Positions 11,705 through 20,886 of a DNA stretch of 64,000 bases are shown here, in pieces (within the stretch, counting starts at the first letter, position 1; every line of letters starts with the position of its first letter). A program made the translations under genes and the position numbers. The stretch is from positions 26,395 to 90,394 of the forward strand of contig RECY01000029.1 in assembly GCA_007693785.1 (NCBI GenBank), read 5' to 3'. This stretch comes from Phycisphaerales bacterium. Its GTDB lineage: Bacteria; Planctomycetota; Phycisphaerae; Phycisphaerales; UBA1924. A model generated the notes under the pieces. It was not told the origin of the DNA. It did no database searches and saw only the letters and a program-made list of their open reading frames with translations.

Positions 11705-12682
11705 TTATTCCGGTCGCGGCGGGGTCGTGGTCTCGGCGGCCGGCGGGATGGGCGAGACCGGGTGGTTGGTTAGGTCCTTGGGAACCGAGAGGCCGACGTC
11801 GCGGGCCATGCTGACATAGCGTCGCCCGTCGATGTTGCGTGAGAAGGTGCGTTGGCTGGGCCACCAGCGATAGCCGTTGATCCCGCGATGGACGTAGTCC
11901 GGCGCGTTGATGAGGAGGTTGCCGCGCCAGTACCGGATGGTGGCGGCGGTGCCCCCGGCGTCTTCCCACTGCTCGGGCTCGACGTTGCGGGTGATGATCT
12001 CGATGATCGCTTCGGCGCGTTCCGCGTCGGGGATGAACTCTTGCCGGTCGGTCTGGTCGTCGCGGAAGGGGCTTTGCCCGCCGCCGCCCTGCCCGGCCTG
12101 AAGGACGGACTGCAGGTCGAGCGCGGGGGCCTCGGGATAGTCGGGGATCTCGACGATGAGATCGAGGATGGGGTAGATCTCGACGCGACGCTCACGGTTG
12201 AGCGATTCGCGCGTGCCGATGGTGAACTCGCCCCAATCGGAGAGCTGCCAGGTCGCCGAGCCCGCGCCGCCGAAGCCGAACGGGTCGCGCGTGCGGCTCA
12301 GCACGCGTTCGAGCACGGCCAGCGCGGGGGCGTTGCGTGCGTTGAGGCTGATCAGCGCGTCGCGATCGAGCCCGGAGCCGCCGGGCTCGTCATCGCCCCA
12401 GTAGATGACAAACTCGGTCTGCGTCGCTTCCTGGATGAAGCGGAGCACGTCCTCGAGCCGCTGCTCTTCGAACCGGATCGTAAGCGGGGCCGAGAGGCGG
12501 ACGAGGGTTTCACGCCCCGCGTTGTCCTGCTGCACCTGGGCGGCCTGAGCCGAGAGGGGGGCGAGCGGGCACGTGGCGGGCGCAAGCAGCGCGGCTGCGG
12601 CCATCGCGCTGACCGAGGCGGCGATCAGGGCGGCCGGACGGCGGCGTCGAGCGGGAGCGTTCGGAGCGGTTCGGGGCATCAT
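11705..12682 (-). CDS. exported protein with secretin/TonB N-terminal (STN)-like domain
   Basis: Encodes 325 aa from ATG 12682, with a GGAAG site; the longer frame to 12730 lacks support. An Ala-rich signal peptide spans about residues 12-48. The segment LSAPLTIRFEEQRLEDVLRF and the following LISLNARNAPALAVLERVLS resemble the STN short domain common in planctomycete secretin-like proteins, where such modules are thought to mediate envelope protein contacts. The remainder is hydrophilic, with a Gly-rich GQGGGGQSPF linker and a Pro-rich end. It has no secretin pore domain, so it is not a full secretin. No operon partner is present. The function is unknown beyond a likely periplasmic or surface location. 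Confidence 0.65.
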   Translation of the reverse strand: MMPRTAPNAPARRRRPAALIAASVSAMAAAALLAPATCPLAPLSAQAAQVQQDNAGRETLVRLSAPLTIRFEEQRLEDVLRFIQEATQTEFVIYWGDDEPGGSGLDRDALISLNARNAPALAVLERVLSRTRDPFGFGGAGSATWQLSDWGEFTIGTRESLNRERRVEIYPILDLIVEIPDYPEAPALDLQSVLQAGQGGGGQSPFRDDQTDRQEFIPDAERAEAIIEIITRNVEPEQWEDAGGTAATIRYWRGNLLINAPDYVHRGINGYRWWPSQRTFSRNIDGRRYVSMARDVGLSVPKDLTNHPVSPIPPAAETTTPPRPE

Positions 12683-13005
12683 GCGGCTTCCTTCCAGAGG
12701 CTGTCGAGCAGCCCGGTGCATCGCGCACACCCATACACCCTCTCAGTCAAACAGTATGACGTGCGAGCGTGCGGCGTGTTCCCAAAATCCGGCGAAGCGG
12801 CTTTTTGAAAGGTGCCTGATCGGTCTTTTAGAGCGCCCCGGGGGTGCCCTCGTGCCGAGGAGGTCGGCAGGGGGGCTTGCTGACGCGGGGCTGCCACGGA
12901 GGGGTTGCGGTATTCTCCACGATCTTTCGGTACACATGGTTGGAAGCCGCGGCGGCCGGTCTTTTTCGGATTTCTGCGGCAGAGCACGGCTTGGTTGGAG
13001 GCCTG
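12683..13005. other. divergent intergenic region
   Basis: The 323 bp separate two divergent genes and should hold both promoters. Candidate -35/-10 pairs on either strand have poor spacing. The stretch is otherwise GC-rich and I see no RNA gene or repeat in it. Confidence 0.4.
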
Positions 13006-14670
13006 ATGATCTTGTTCTCGTGCGTTTGGGCGTGTTTCCTGGCGATTGCGCAGCCGGGGGGAGGGGCCGGGCCCGAGGCGGCGCCGGTCGCGACGCCGGT
13101 CGGGTTTGAGCGGATGCACCAGGTCGAGTGGGCGGGCGCTCGGTCGATCTCCGCGGCTCCGAACGGCGCGGTCGTGGTGGCGACCGGCGACGAGGGCGTC
13201 CGGGCGTGGCGGGTGCTCCCCACGGGAGAGCTCGAAGAGCGGTGGACGGCTTCGCCCGAACGCCTCGGCGCGGGGGAGGGGTGGCGGACGGTCTGCGTAG
13301 CGGTCTCGCCGAACGCCCGCCACGCCGCGGTGACGATGCGACCGGCGGAGCCTTGGGCGGAAGCGGGACGGGTGGTCGTGGTCGAGTCCGCGTCCGGGCG
13401 CGTCGTGTGGTCGGGGACGACCGGCTACGGCCCGCGGGAGCTGGCATGGCTGGAGAACTCCAGCGGGTTTGTTGTCGCCGACGAAGGCCCGTTCGGCGTC
13501 GAACGCGGGGAAGCGCCCGAGGGCGCGGAGCCGAGCCCGGACGGCTCGCCGGCCCAGGGGCCGATCCTGTCGGTGATCGATCCCCCCGGGAGCGTGACGT
13601 TGGTGCGTGCCGCAAGGGGGAGCTGGGACGACGTCGATCGCACGACGCTGCCGTTGTCGAACGAGCACATCGAGCCGGAGCGCCCCGGTGCGGGCCCGTC
13701 GGGTCGGATAGTGCGCCTGCACCCGATGAACGCGGTGGTGCCGGAGCTGGACATGGAGCCGGCGGGCGTCGCGACGCTGGGGCGGATCGCGTACGTGCTG
13801 CTCCCGGCGAATAACGCGGTGGTTTCGGTGGACGTGATCGCGAAGACGATCGGGAGCATCCGCCCGCTCGGATCGTTCGTGCAGACCCTCGACGCGAGCT
13901 CGGATGATGGCGGGATCCGGATTGACAAACGCCTCCGCGCGATGCCGATGCCGACCGCGCTCGCGCTCTTCCGCGACGCCAGCGGGCGCGCGATCATGGC
14001 GACGGCGAACACCGGCTCGCTCCGCGGCGACCTCCGCGATCCCGGGCACCCGTTCCAGGACCACGCGCCGTTGCTCGAACTGCTCGAGCAGGATTTTCTC
14101 GCGGAGGTGCTCGCCAACATCCCCGCGGTGCGGGATCCCGCGGACCTCGGCTCGCTGCGCGTCTGCACGTTCTTCGGCACCGAGCGCGAGCAAGGCTTGC
14201 TCCGCCCCCACGCGCTGGGCGCCCGCAGCGTGACCGCGTGGGACGGGACCTCGCTTGAACGCTATTCCGACACGGGCTCGGCGTTCGAGCAGGCGATCGC
14301 CGAGCAGGATCCCGCGCGGTTCAACGCGTTCCCGGAAGATCCCGAAACCCCCGACGCCTCGTCCACGACCACCGGCCCGCAGCCCACGTCGATCGACGTG
14401 ATCTCGGTCGGCGGGCGGCTGCTTGCGCTCAGCGCGTTCCGAAACCCCGGCGGGTTCGGCGTCACGGATCTCACCGTGCGCAGCGCGGCTCGTCTGGTCG
14501 GGCTCAAGGTCACGGCTGCCGAGGGCGGGCTCGGGAGCGCGGATGCCGCCTGGGTGCGATGGGGCGGGTCATGGCTGATCGCCACCGCGCACGAAACCGG
14601 CGGATTCGTCACGGTTCATCTACTGGATATGGCCCCCGCCGACGAGCCGCGAGAGGAACCCGAGGATTAA
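13006..14670 (+). CDS. exported protein, possible beta-propeller, function unknown
   Basis: Encodes 554 aa from ATG 13006, which follows an excellent TTGGAGG ribosome site; the same frame is open 162 bp further upstream but looks non-coding. Residues 1-21 form a signal peptide (MILFSCVWACFLAIAQ). The body is rich in short beta strands and has repeated blade-like phrases such as GAVVVATGDEGVRAW, TVCVAVSPNARHAAVTM and GRVVWSGTTGYGPRELAWL, which suggest a WD40/YVTN-type propeller. Other stretches (GVTDLTVRSAARLVGLKV) keep the same character. No enzyme motif is seen. It stands alone between the STN-like gene and the dockerin-protein gene. Confidence 0.65.
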   Translation: MILFSCVWACFLAIAQPGGGAGPEAAPVATPVGFERMHQVEWAGARSISAAPNGAVVVATGDEGVRAWRVLPTGELEERWTASPERLGAGEGWRTVCVAVSPNARHAAVTMRPAEPWAEAGRVVVVESASGRVVWSGTTGYGPRELAWLENSSGFVVADEGPFGVERGEAPEGAEPSPDGSPAQGPILSVIDPPGSVTLVRAARGSWDDVDRTTLPLSNEHIEPERPGAGPSGRIVRLHPMNAVVPELDMEPAGVATLGRIAYVLLPANNAVVSVDVIAKTIGSIRPLGSFVQTLDASSDDGGIRIDKRLRAMPMPTALALFRDASGRAIMATANTGSLRGDLRDPGHPFQDHAPLLELLEQDFLAEVLANIPAVRDPADLGSLRVCTFFGTEREQGLLRPHALGARSVTAWDGTSLERYSDTGSAFEQAIAEQDPARFNAFPEDPETPDASSTTTGPQPTSIDVISVGGRLLALSAFRNPGGFGVTDLTVRSAARLVGLKVTAAEGGLGSADAAWVRWGGSWLIATAHETGGFVTVHLLDMAPADEPREEPED

Positions 14671-14983
14671 GCCTGCGCGTTCCCAAGGGTTTACGTCGGG
14701 ATTCTGGTGCCTCATCCCTTTTCATTTGTGATGCACAGGTCGGGCCGGTAACGGGGTTCCCCCCGCCGATTGCTGTGAAGTTAGGGGGCTTGGGTGGGTT
14801 CGAGGGGTGCTGTTTGGGCGAGAATCCCCTTCGGATGGGGGAAATTTGCCCGAGGGACTTGAACGGCGAGGCGTTTTCCAGTATTCCTAGAGCTCTGACT
14901 GAGGAAGAGCGTGGACGCCGCACGGTCGCGGGTGTCTTCCGGCTGCGTCGCGCTGATGATGACCTGTTTAGAGGAGGTGTTTC
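14671..14983 (+). promoter_or_regulatory. promoter region of the dockerin-protein gene
   Basis: The 313-bp gap contains a good sigma-70-like promoter: TTGAAC (14859-14864), 17 bp, TATTCC (14882-14887). This implies transcription starting near 14894 and a leader of about 90 nt. Just upstream lies an imperfect inverted repeat between GGGC (14816) and GCCC (14851) with a TTCGGAT loop, which could be an operator or the end of the previous transcript. An AGAGGAGG ribosome site precedes the start codon. Confidence 0.5.
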
Positions 14984-17698
14984 GTGAGGAGCTGTAGTAG
15001 CGGTATCCTCGGCCTGGCGCTGTGCGCTGGGTCGGTACTCGCGGCGGGCGCGGCGCAAGCCGAAGTCCGGTCCGTGTCCAGTGCTCCGGTCGGCATCGCC
15101 GCGCCGGATGCGGTCGCCCAGACGTCGCCCGTCTCGGCTCGCAAGCAGATCGGTGAGCTCAACATGCAGCTCGTCGAGCGTGCGATGAGCGGCGAGGCCC
15201 CGGCCCGTCCCAGTCGCGTGATGAGCGACATCACGTTCGCCGGCGTGGACTCGGAGGGCACCGCCCTCTCGCAGTTCATCACCGACGTCAACCGGTTCGG
15301 CACCCGCGTGCTGAGCCCCGACTGCCAGCCGACGTCGAACTGCCAGCCCGAGGGCGGCACGACGGCGAACAACATGACCGCGTTCCGCACCGCCGAGGAC
15401 TTTGTCCCGGCCACGAACGGGTCCATCAACGAGGTCTGCTTCCAGGGCATCTTCTTTGACCTGGCGACCGAGGCGACCTGCATCGCCCAGACCAACAACT
15501 TCATCGTCAACGTTTTCCCGATCGGCGCCAACGGCGCTCCGGACGAGGCGAACGTGCTCGACTCGTTCACCACGGGCGTTGACGCGACCGTGACCCAGGT
15601 CGTCACGACCGACCCGCTCTTCGCCGGCCGCCAGATCATCCGCTGGGAGATCTCGCTCAGCCGCTCCGTCCCCGTGACGGCCTTCGAGTGCTACGCGCTC
15701 GAGATCAAGCACATCGCCGACGGCTGCTCGATCTTCTGGGAGCAGTCGCCCCAGGGCAACGGCCGCTTCTTCCAGACCCCCGAAGCCAACCAGTTCCAGC
15801 CCGGCTCTGAGGGCACGGGCGACTTCGCGGTCTGCTTCGGTGTCGCGATCGATATCTTCGCCGCCGACGACTGCCTCGTGTTCTGCGGCTTCCCGCCGAT
15901 CAACGACGAGTGCACCGACGCCGAGAACGACCCCAGCTTCGCGCTGAGTGTTCCGGACTCGGTGGTCGCGGACACGCTCTGCGCGACCATCAGCCAGGGC
16001 CCGGCCGCGCCCGAGTTCGCCGATGAGGTCCTCCCGACGACCCAGCCGGGCGTCTGGTACACCCTCACCGCGACCAACAACGATCCCATCGAGCTGACGC
16101 TCAGCAGCAGCAGCGCCGAGCCCGCGTTCGTCGTCTACTGCGGCGGGTGCGAGTTCCTGTGGCCGGTCACCGGTGCGGGTCAGCCCGACAACGCGACCCA
16201 GGGCTTCACCACGGCCTCGACCGTCTTCACGCCCAACGTCGGCACCGAGTACCTCATCCTCGTCACCAGCGACCTCAACCGCGCTGACGACCTGACCCTC
16301 GACGTCGTCAACGTCGCGGCCCCGGGCCCGGACCCGGTCGTCTGCGGCCCGTGCGACCTCATCAACAGCGATCTCTTCGACAGCGCCAACATCATCGAAG
16401 AGAACCAGGAGCCCTGCGATGACACCGGCAACGGCCGGGTCAACGGCGGCTGCTTCCAGGACGGCGGCCCCGTCCACATCCAGGTCCAGGACGGCGACGT
16501 CGTCGCCGGCAACATCTGGAGCACCAGCGAGCAGCGCGACTCGGACTGGTTCGAGATCGACGTCCCGTCGGCTCCGGCGGTCGTCCAGTTCTTCGTCGAG
16601 TCCCAGCGTGACATGATCGTCGAGCGCATCGGGCCGAGCATCGATAACGGTATCGAGCTCGACGCGGCCGGCTGCGGTCAGGATCTGTTCATCCGCGATC
16701 GCAACATCGCCCGCAGCTGCAGCCCCTCGAGCCTCAGCTTCGTCGCGACGGTGCCCGGTAAGTACTACTACCGCGTCCTCCCGCAGATCTTCGGCGGTCA
16801 GCCCTGCGGCACGGCCAACGACTACGTCGCCGTGATCAGCGTCAGCGACTGCGAGATCACCCCCCCCGGCAGCGCCATCAGCGATGGCGAAGCCTGCGGT
16901 GACAACACCGTCAACCCGGGCTGCACCGGCGTCGCCGCCGGCGGCACCCCCGGTCCCTCGAGCCCGATCGCGGTCGGCCAGACCGGCTTCGGCAGCCTCT
17001 ACACCTTCGGCACGGGCAGCCGTGACCTCGATAGCTGGCGCTTCACCGCGACGGCGACCGACCTCGACATCTCCGTCGAGAGCGAAGTCCCCTTCATCGT
17101 GATCCTCTCGGATCTCAGCGCTGGTTGCTTCGGCCCCGGCCTGACCTTCACCGGCGGCGCCTGCGGCCAGACCACCATCAGCATCGAAGGCTTCGACATC
17201 GGCACCGAGTACGAGATCCTCATCACCAGCGCTGAGCTGGACGGCGAGGGCATCTTCGGCGAGCAGAGCGGCGCTGGCTTCACCTGCGCCAACGGGTTCA
17301 ACACCTACCTCCTCAGCATCGCTGAGCCCGGCGCCGGCGGCGACGCCTGCCTCGGTGGCATCGGCAGCTCGTGGAACCAGTGCACCGAGCAAGACGCGGG
17401 TGACTGCAGCGCCAACGGTGGCGTGCCGCAGGGTGCCGGCACCTCCTGCCCGGTCGCGAACCCCTGCCAGGCCGACCAGACCGGCCCGGCCTTCGACGGC
17501 ATTGCCGACGGTGCGGTCACCACCGCCGACCTCAACTTCTTCCTCAGCGAGTGGACCAACCTCACCCCGCGTGCCGACATCACCGGCCCGGCCTTCGACG
17601 GCATCCCCGACAACGTCGTGACCGTTGCGGACCTCAACTTCTTCCTCGCGGCCTTCCTCTCCGTCCAGCCCGGTGGCAGCGGGACCTGCGCCCCGTAA
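14984..17698 (+). CDS. secreted GC-type dockerin domain-anchored protein
   Basis: Encodes 904 aa starting at GTG 14984, preceded by an AGAGGAGG site. A signal peptide (about residues 1-27, ending GAAQA) is followed by a long Cys- and Asp-rich, beta-strand-rich ectodomain with repeated phrases like TNNDPIELTLSSSS and ATDLDISVESEVPF. The C-terminal 75 residues hold two near-identical Ca-binding repeats (TGPAFDGI followed by VTxADLNFFL), one repeat unit 105 bp apart in DNA. This is the GC-type dockerin module of Phycisphaerales surface proteins. The role is probably as a surface or matrix protein. Codon use is strongly biased to C-ending codons, which hints at high expression and fits the strong promoter and terminator. 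Confidence 0.85.
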   Translation: MRSCSSGILGLALCAGSVLAAGAAQAEVRSVSSAPVGIAAPDAVAQTSPVSARKQIGELNMQLVERAMSGEAPARPSRVMSDITFAGVDSEGTALSQFITDVNRFGTRVLSPDCQPTSNCQPEGGTTANNMTAFRTAEDFVPATNGSINEVCFQGIFFDLATEATCIAQTNNFIVNVFPIGANGAPDEANVLDSFTTGVDATVTQVVTTDPLFAGRQIIRWEISLSRSVPVTAFECYALEIKHIADGCSIFWEQSPQGNGRFFQTPEANQFQPGSEGTGDFAVCFGVAIDIFAADDCLVFCGFPPINDECTDAENDPSFALSVPDSVVADTLCATISQGPAAPEFADEVLPTTQPGVWYTLTATNNDPIELTLSSSSAEPAFVVYCGGCEFLWPVTGAGQPDNATQGFTTASTVFTPNVGTEYLILVTSDLNRADDLTLDVVNVAAPGPDPVVCGPCDLINSDLFDSANIIEENQEPCDDTGNGRVNGGCFQDGGPVHIQVQDGDVVAGNIWSTSEQRDSDWFEIDVPSAPAVVQFFVESQRDMIVERIGPSIDNGIELDAAGCGQDLFIRDRNIARSCSPSSLSFVATVPGKYYYRVLPQIFGGQPCGTANDYVAVISVSDCEITPPGSAISDGEACGDNTVNPGCTGVAAGGTPGPSSPIAVGQTGFGSLYTFGTGSRDLDSWRFTATATDLDISVESEVPFIVILSDLSAGCFGPGLTFTGGACGQTTISIEGFDIGTEYEILITSAELDGEGIFGEQSGAGFTCANGFNTYLLSIAEPGAGGDACLGGIGSSWNQCTEQDAGDCSANGGVPQGAGTSCPVANPCQADQTGPAFDGIADGAVTTADLNFFLSEWTNLTPRADITGPAFDGIPDNVVTVADLNFFLAAFLSVQPGGSGTCAP

Positions 17699-18013
17699 TC
17701 ACCTTCGGGTGAGCCACAGCACGCTCTCGGCCCGGGCCTAGCCCGCCGAGAGCAACGCGAGACACCAACACCCCCCGGTCCTTTGGGCCGGGGGGTGTTC
17801 TTTTGCTGACATAGAACGCGTATGCGGCGCGTGCACGAGCACGGGCAATGCCACGGCTCTCCGCCGCGGATTCGCGTCCGATCGTTCTTGTCGGCGCGGA
17901 AAACCCGCGGCGGCCCGTTGGCAGCGGGCCTTGCTGGGGTTACGCTCTGTGGGCGTGGGCTCGGCGTCGGTTGGCGTCCTCGGGCCCGGTGACGCCGACG
18001 GAGACCGTTGCAC
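17699..18013 (+). promoter_or_regulatory. promoter region of the adenylate-kinase-like gene
   Basis: After the dockerin-gene terminator, this stretch carries TTGGCA (17918-17923), 17 bp, TACGCT (17941-17946), a plausible sigma-70 promoter whose start would lie about 60 bp before ATG 18014. GACGGAGAC just before the start codon is a moderate ribosome site. Nothing else was recognised. Confidence 0.45.
17767..17799 (+). terminator. intrinsic terminator of the dockerin-protein gene
   Basis: A 12-bp perfect stem, AACACCCCCCGG (17767-17778) and CCGGGGGGTGTT (17788-17799), is extended by further pairs in the loop and followed by CTTTT. It lies 68 bp after the stop codon. Confidence 0.85.
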
Positions 18014-18646
18014 ATGCCGCACCGCTACCAGACCGTGTTGTTGTTCGGGGCGCCGGGGGCCGGCAAGGGAACACAGGGGAAGATCCTGGGGCTCGTGCCG
18101 GGGTTCTACCACCTCTCCTGCGGGGAGGTCTTCCGCACCCTGGACGTGAACAGCGAGCTCGGGCGGACGTTCCGGGAGTATTCGAGCCGGGGCGAGCTGG
18201 TGCCGGACGAGGTGACGGTGAAGATGTGGGCGGAGAATATCCGCGCGCAAACGATCCTGAGCCTGTACAAGCCGCACGATGACCTCTTGATCCTCGACGG
18301 CATCCCGCGGAACGTGAACCAGGCGAAGCTGATGGAGAAGCACATCAACGTGCTGGAAATCATCCATCTGGTCTGCCGCGACAAGAAGAAGATGGTCGAG
18401 CGTCTGCAGCGTCGAGCCGTGAAGGAAAACCGGGCCGACGACGCGAAGGAGTCGGTGATCCTGCGCCGGTGGGACGTCTATGAAGAAGAGACGCGCCCCG
18501 TGCTGGATTACTACCCGAAGGAGATCATCCGCGAGGTGGACGCGATCGGCTCTCCCGCGGCCGTCCTGCAGCACGTGCTCGAGGTCGTCGTCCCGGTGCA
18601 GGAAAAGCACTTCGTGAACGTGCTCGGAGACGAGTCCTCTACCTGA
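18014..18646 (+). CDS. adenylate kinase-like nucleoside monophosphate kinase
   Basis: Encodes 210 aa from ATG 18014. The family transfers phosphate from ATP to AMP or a related nucleotide. The P-loop is GAPGAGKGTQGK (about residues 12-23). The NMP-binding part has LSCGEVFRTL, and the LID-adjacent motif is LDGIPRNVNQA, where adenylate kinases usually have DGFPR. The LID is the short form without Cys residues (RAVKENRADDAKES), so there is no zinc. The C-terminus runs about 15 residues past the usual end. It may be the organism's main Adk or a paralogue with another NMP preference. The downstream pseudopilin-like gene starts 21 bp later and is probably cotranscribed. Confidence 0.85.
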   Translation: MPHRYQTVLLFGAPGAGKGTQGKILGLVPGFYHLSCGEVFRTLDVNSELGRTFREYSSRGELVPDEVTVKMWAENIRAQTILSLYKPHDDLLILDGIPRNVNQAKLMEKHINVLEIIHLVCRDKKKMVERLQRRAVKENRADDAKESVILRRWDVYEEETRPVLDYYPKEIIREVDAIGSPAAVLQHVLEVVVPVQEKHFVNVLGDESST

Positions 18647-18667
18647 GCGGGGGCATACGGTTGTTCG

Positions 18668-19483
18668 ATGCGCCATGAGGAAACGAGCGTGCGCCACGCC
18701 ACCGGGAACGGGTTCACGCTGATCGAGCTTCTCGTGGTTATCGCGATCGTCGCGTTGCTGGCGGGTTTTCTTCTGCCCGCGCTCGCGGGGGCGCGTCAGT
18801 CGGCCCGGGCCGCGGTCTGCCTTGTGCGTCTGCAGCAACTCGGCGTCGCGGTCTCGGCCTACACCGATGACTTCGATCGACACCTCCCCCAGAAGTTCGG
18901 CCCGGTCGGCGACGGGCGGGAGAGCGTCATCGGCACTCTCTTCGGCGGCGCCCGCGGGCGTCTGCCCTTCTTCGGGATCGACACCATCGGCGCCGCCCAA
19001 CGCCCGCTCAATCCGTACGTCGCCGACAACCTCCCCCCGGACGACGACGGCCCGTTCTACGACATGCCCGCTTTCCGCTCCCCGGTCGATCGCGGGTCGG
19101 AGCACACCGGCGTCCCGATCCCGGGCCTGGATCGCACCGATTCCATGTACGAGTTCGTCGGCACCAGCTACACCCTCAACGGGCACGCGCCCGACGAACA
19201 ACCCGGCGTGGACGCCGTGCCGACCCTCGTGCCCGACGGCGGCGGGCGGATGCCCTTCGTTCTCGATACGAGCAAGACCTTTGTGATCGGCACGCACCCG
19301 ATCTACAACTACGACGACGGTGCCGACCGCGGGCAGCGGTGGCTCACGCCGAGGCGCGTCGAGGCGGGGCTGGTCTACCTGGACGGGCACGCGCGACAGG
19401 GCGTGCCCGTGCCGGAGGGCGCGGTCCACACGACGCCCGATTACACCTTTCTGCCAACGCCCAACTGGCCCCGGCGTCGGTGA
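18668..19483 (+). CDS. prepilin-type N-terminal domain protein (pseudopilin-like)
   Basis: Encodes 271 aa from ATG 18668. The N-terminus NGFTLIELLVVIAIVALLAGFL is a textbook prepilin cleavage and helix motif: Gly-Phe cleavage with Glu at +5. It is followed by LPALAGARQSARAAVC, as in the abundant planctomycete pseudopilin-like (DUF1559-type) family. The rest is a soluble domain containing several Asp/Pro-rich loops and a Gly-Ala-Val-like end, with HARQGVPVPEGA resembling the display-type C-terminus of that family. These proteins are thought to be exported and processed by prepilin peptidase, but their exact function is unknown. It follows the adenylate-kinase-like gene by 21 bp. Confidence 0.83.
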   Translation: MRHEETSVRHATGNGFTLIELLVVIAIVALLAGFLLPALAGARQSARAAVCLVRLQQLGVAVSAYTDDFDRHLPQKFGPVGDGRESVIGTLFGGARGRLPFFGIDTIGAAQRPLNPYVADNLPPDDDGPFYDMPAFRSPVDRGSEHTGVPIPGLDRTDSMYEFVGTSYTLNGHAPDEQPGVDAVPTLVPDGGGRMPFVLDTSKTFVIGTHPIYNYDDGADRGQRWLTPRRVEAGLVYLDGHARQGVPVPEGAVHTTPDYTFLPTPNWPRRR

Positions 19484-19523
19484 CACGGGACGCCCACTCC
19501 GCGGCCCGCGGTGCGCGCACAAA

Positions 19524-19556
19524 AACACGCACGCCCGACGTGCGAGCGTGCGTGTT
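19524..19556. terminator. terminator hairpin between convergent genes
   Basis: An 11-bp perfect inverted repeat, AACACGCACGC (19524-19534) and GCGTGCGTGTT (19546-19556), lies between the pseudopilin-like gene and the convergent PEP-CTERM gene. A run of A precedes it on the plus strand, which gives a T-run for minus-strand transcripts. Confidence 0.7.
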
Positions 19557-19626
19557 CGTGTGAGAGCAATCGGCGTGCGAGCACGGGGCGGTGTGGAAGC
19601 CTTGTGTTTCGGACGCGGGCTCCGGC

Positions 19627-20886
19627 TCAGGCCCGGCGGCGTCGCGCGCACACGAGCCCGGCGGCGGCGATCAGCACGCCCGTGCCCGGCGCGGGAATCA
19701 CGAACGCGTAGATGCCTCGCGAGCCGTCGGTGAAGTTGACAAGGAAGACGCCGCGGTCTTCGGCATAAAGGGCGCCGTCTGCGGCGATATTGAACGAGGC
19801 AGGCATGCGTCCATCGATGGGCGTGCTGGTATCGGCGATGCTGACGATCTCGCCTTCGTAGTACGCAAAGACGTTGGCGAGCGCGTTGCCGCCGTCGACG
19901 CCTGCAATGAAGAGCATGGTGTCGCCGAAGAGCCCGGGGCCCCGAGTGAGATCGGTGATACGTCGTCCATCGCTGAGGAACGTGTTGGTATCCACGAGGG
20001 TCGTGAGCGGGTTGGTGTTGTCGTCGAGGAAGATGCCTTTGTAGGAGCCGACGCCGTTGGGCCCGGTGCCGTTGGGGCCCCAGGCGATGAAGGCGATGTG
20101 ATCGCCTTGGATGGTTGGATCGAGGAATTGTCCGAAATTGAAGCTTTGTCCGGGGATGTTTTGATAGCCGCTCGCGATCATGTTGAAGCTCCCGCCGCGG
20201 TTCGTGAGAATGCCTTGGCGAGAGGGTGAGCCGCTATCGAAGACCTGAATGCCGACGATCCCGTCCTTGTACACGCCTTGCCCCGCCAGTCGCAGGTTGC
20301 CGCTCATCGGCGCGGGGAGGGTGTCGTTGGCGCTGATCACGGGGTTCAGCGTGCCGCCCGCAAAGACAGTCATGCTGAGTTGCGGCCCGCTGGCGGCGTT
20401 CATGAATCCGATGCCGCCCGAGGAGATGTAGGGCTGCTGGAAGTTTGTGTAATTGCTCCCGGTGTTCGGGTTGAGCGTGCTGGTATTCGCGATAAGTTGG
20501 AGCGGGTTCCCCGCGAACCGTGCGTAGATGCCGCCGGCGGCGCGGAACGCGACGTCTTCACCGTCGATCTTGCCCAAGGCGAGGCCAAAGTTGGAGTCGG
20601 TGAACGTGCCCCCGGCTGGGTTGGCGTCGCCGCTGCGAGCGATCGCCTGATCCACGCCATTGATCCGCGCGTAGATGCCGCTGGCGCCGACCGCTTCGCC
20701 TGACCAGGCGTAGTTGCCGTTGGAAGCGGAGGGGGCTGAGAAATTCACGAAGGTCTCGGTGCCTCCGGGGACCTGGTCGCCGGATCGGGCGAGTCGCGTG
20801 AAATTGATCTCCACAGCAGCGGCGGCTGTGCCGGTCAAGGCGAGCATGGCAAGCCCCAAGTTCATTCGGGTACGGGTGGTGTGCAT
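19627..20886 (-). CDS. PEP-CTERM-type surface protein, beta-propeller-like
   Basis: Encodes 419 aa from ATG 20886, with a GAGGAG site; the frame extends to 21006 without support. A signal peptide (about residues 8-24) ends in TAAAAVE. The body has tandem units alternating GIYAR-type and IADTST-type phrases (SGIYARINGVDQAIA, GGIYARFAGNPLQLIA, EGEIVSIADTSTPI), like the repeated-strand secreted proteins common in planctomycetes. The C-terminus is IPAPGTGVLIAAAGLVCARRRR, a PAPG variant of the PEP-CTERM sorting signal with hydrophobic helix and Arg cluster. This predicts exosortase-dependent processing at the cell surface. No exosortase is in the window. Confidence 0.8.
   Translation of the reverse strand: MHTTRTRMNLGLAMLALTGTAAAAVEINFTRLARSGDQVPGGTETFVNFSAPSASNGNYAWSGEAVGASGIYARINGVDQAIARSGDANPAGGTFTDSNFGLALGKIDGEDVAFRAAGGIYARFAGNPLQLIANTSTLNPNTGSNYTNFQQPYISSGGIGFMNAASGPQLSMTVFAGGTLNPVISANDTLPAPMSGNLRLAGQGVYKDGIVGIQVFDSGSPSRQGILTNRGGSFNMIASGYQNIPGQSFNFGQFLDPTIQGDHIAFIAWGPNGTGPNGVGSYKGIFLDDNTNPLTTLVDTNTFLSDGRRITDLTRGPGLFGDTMLFIAGVDGGNALANVFAYYEGEIVSIADTSTPIDGRMPASFNIAADGALYAEDRGVFLVNFTDGSRGIYAFVIPAPGTGVLIAAAGLVCARRRRA

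Noticed and set aside
14609..17392. 927-codon minus-strand frame across the dockerin-protein gene
   Set aside because: The plus-strand gene has a ribosome site, signal peptide and dockerin repeats. The minus-strand product is a low-complexity Ala/Val/Asp mixture.
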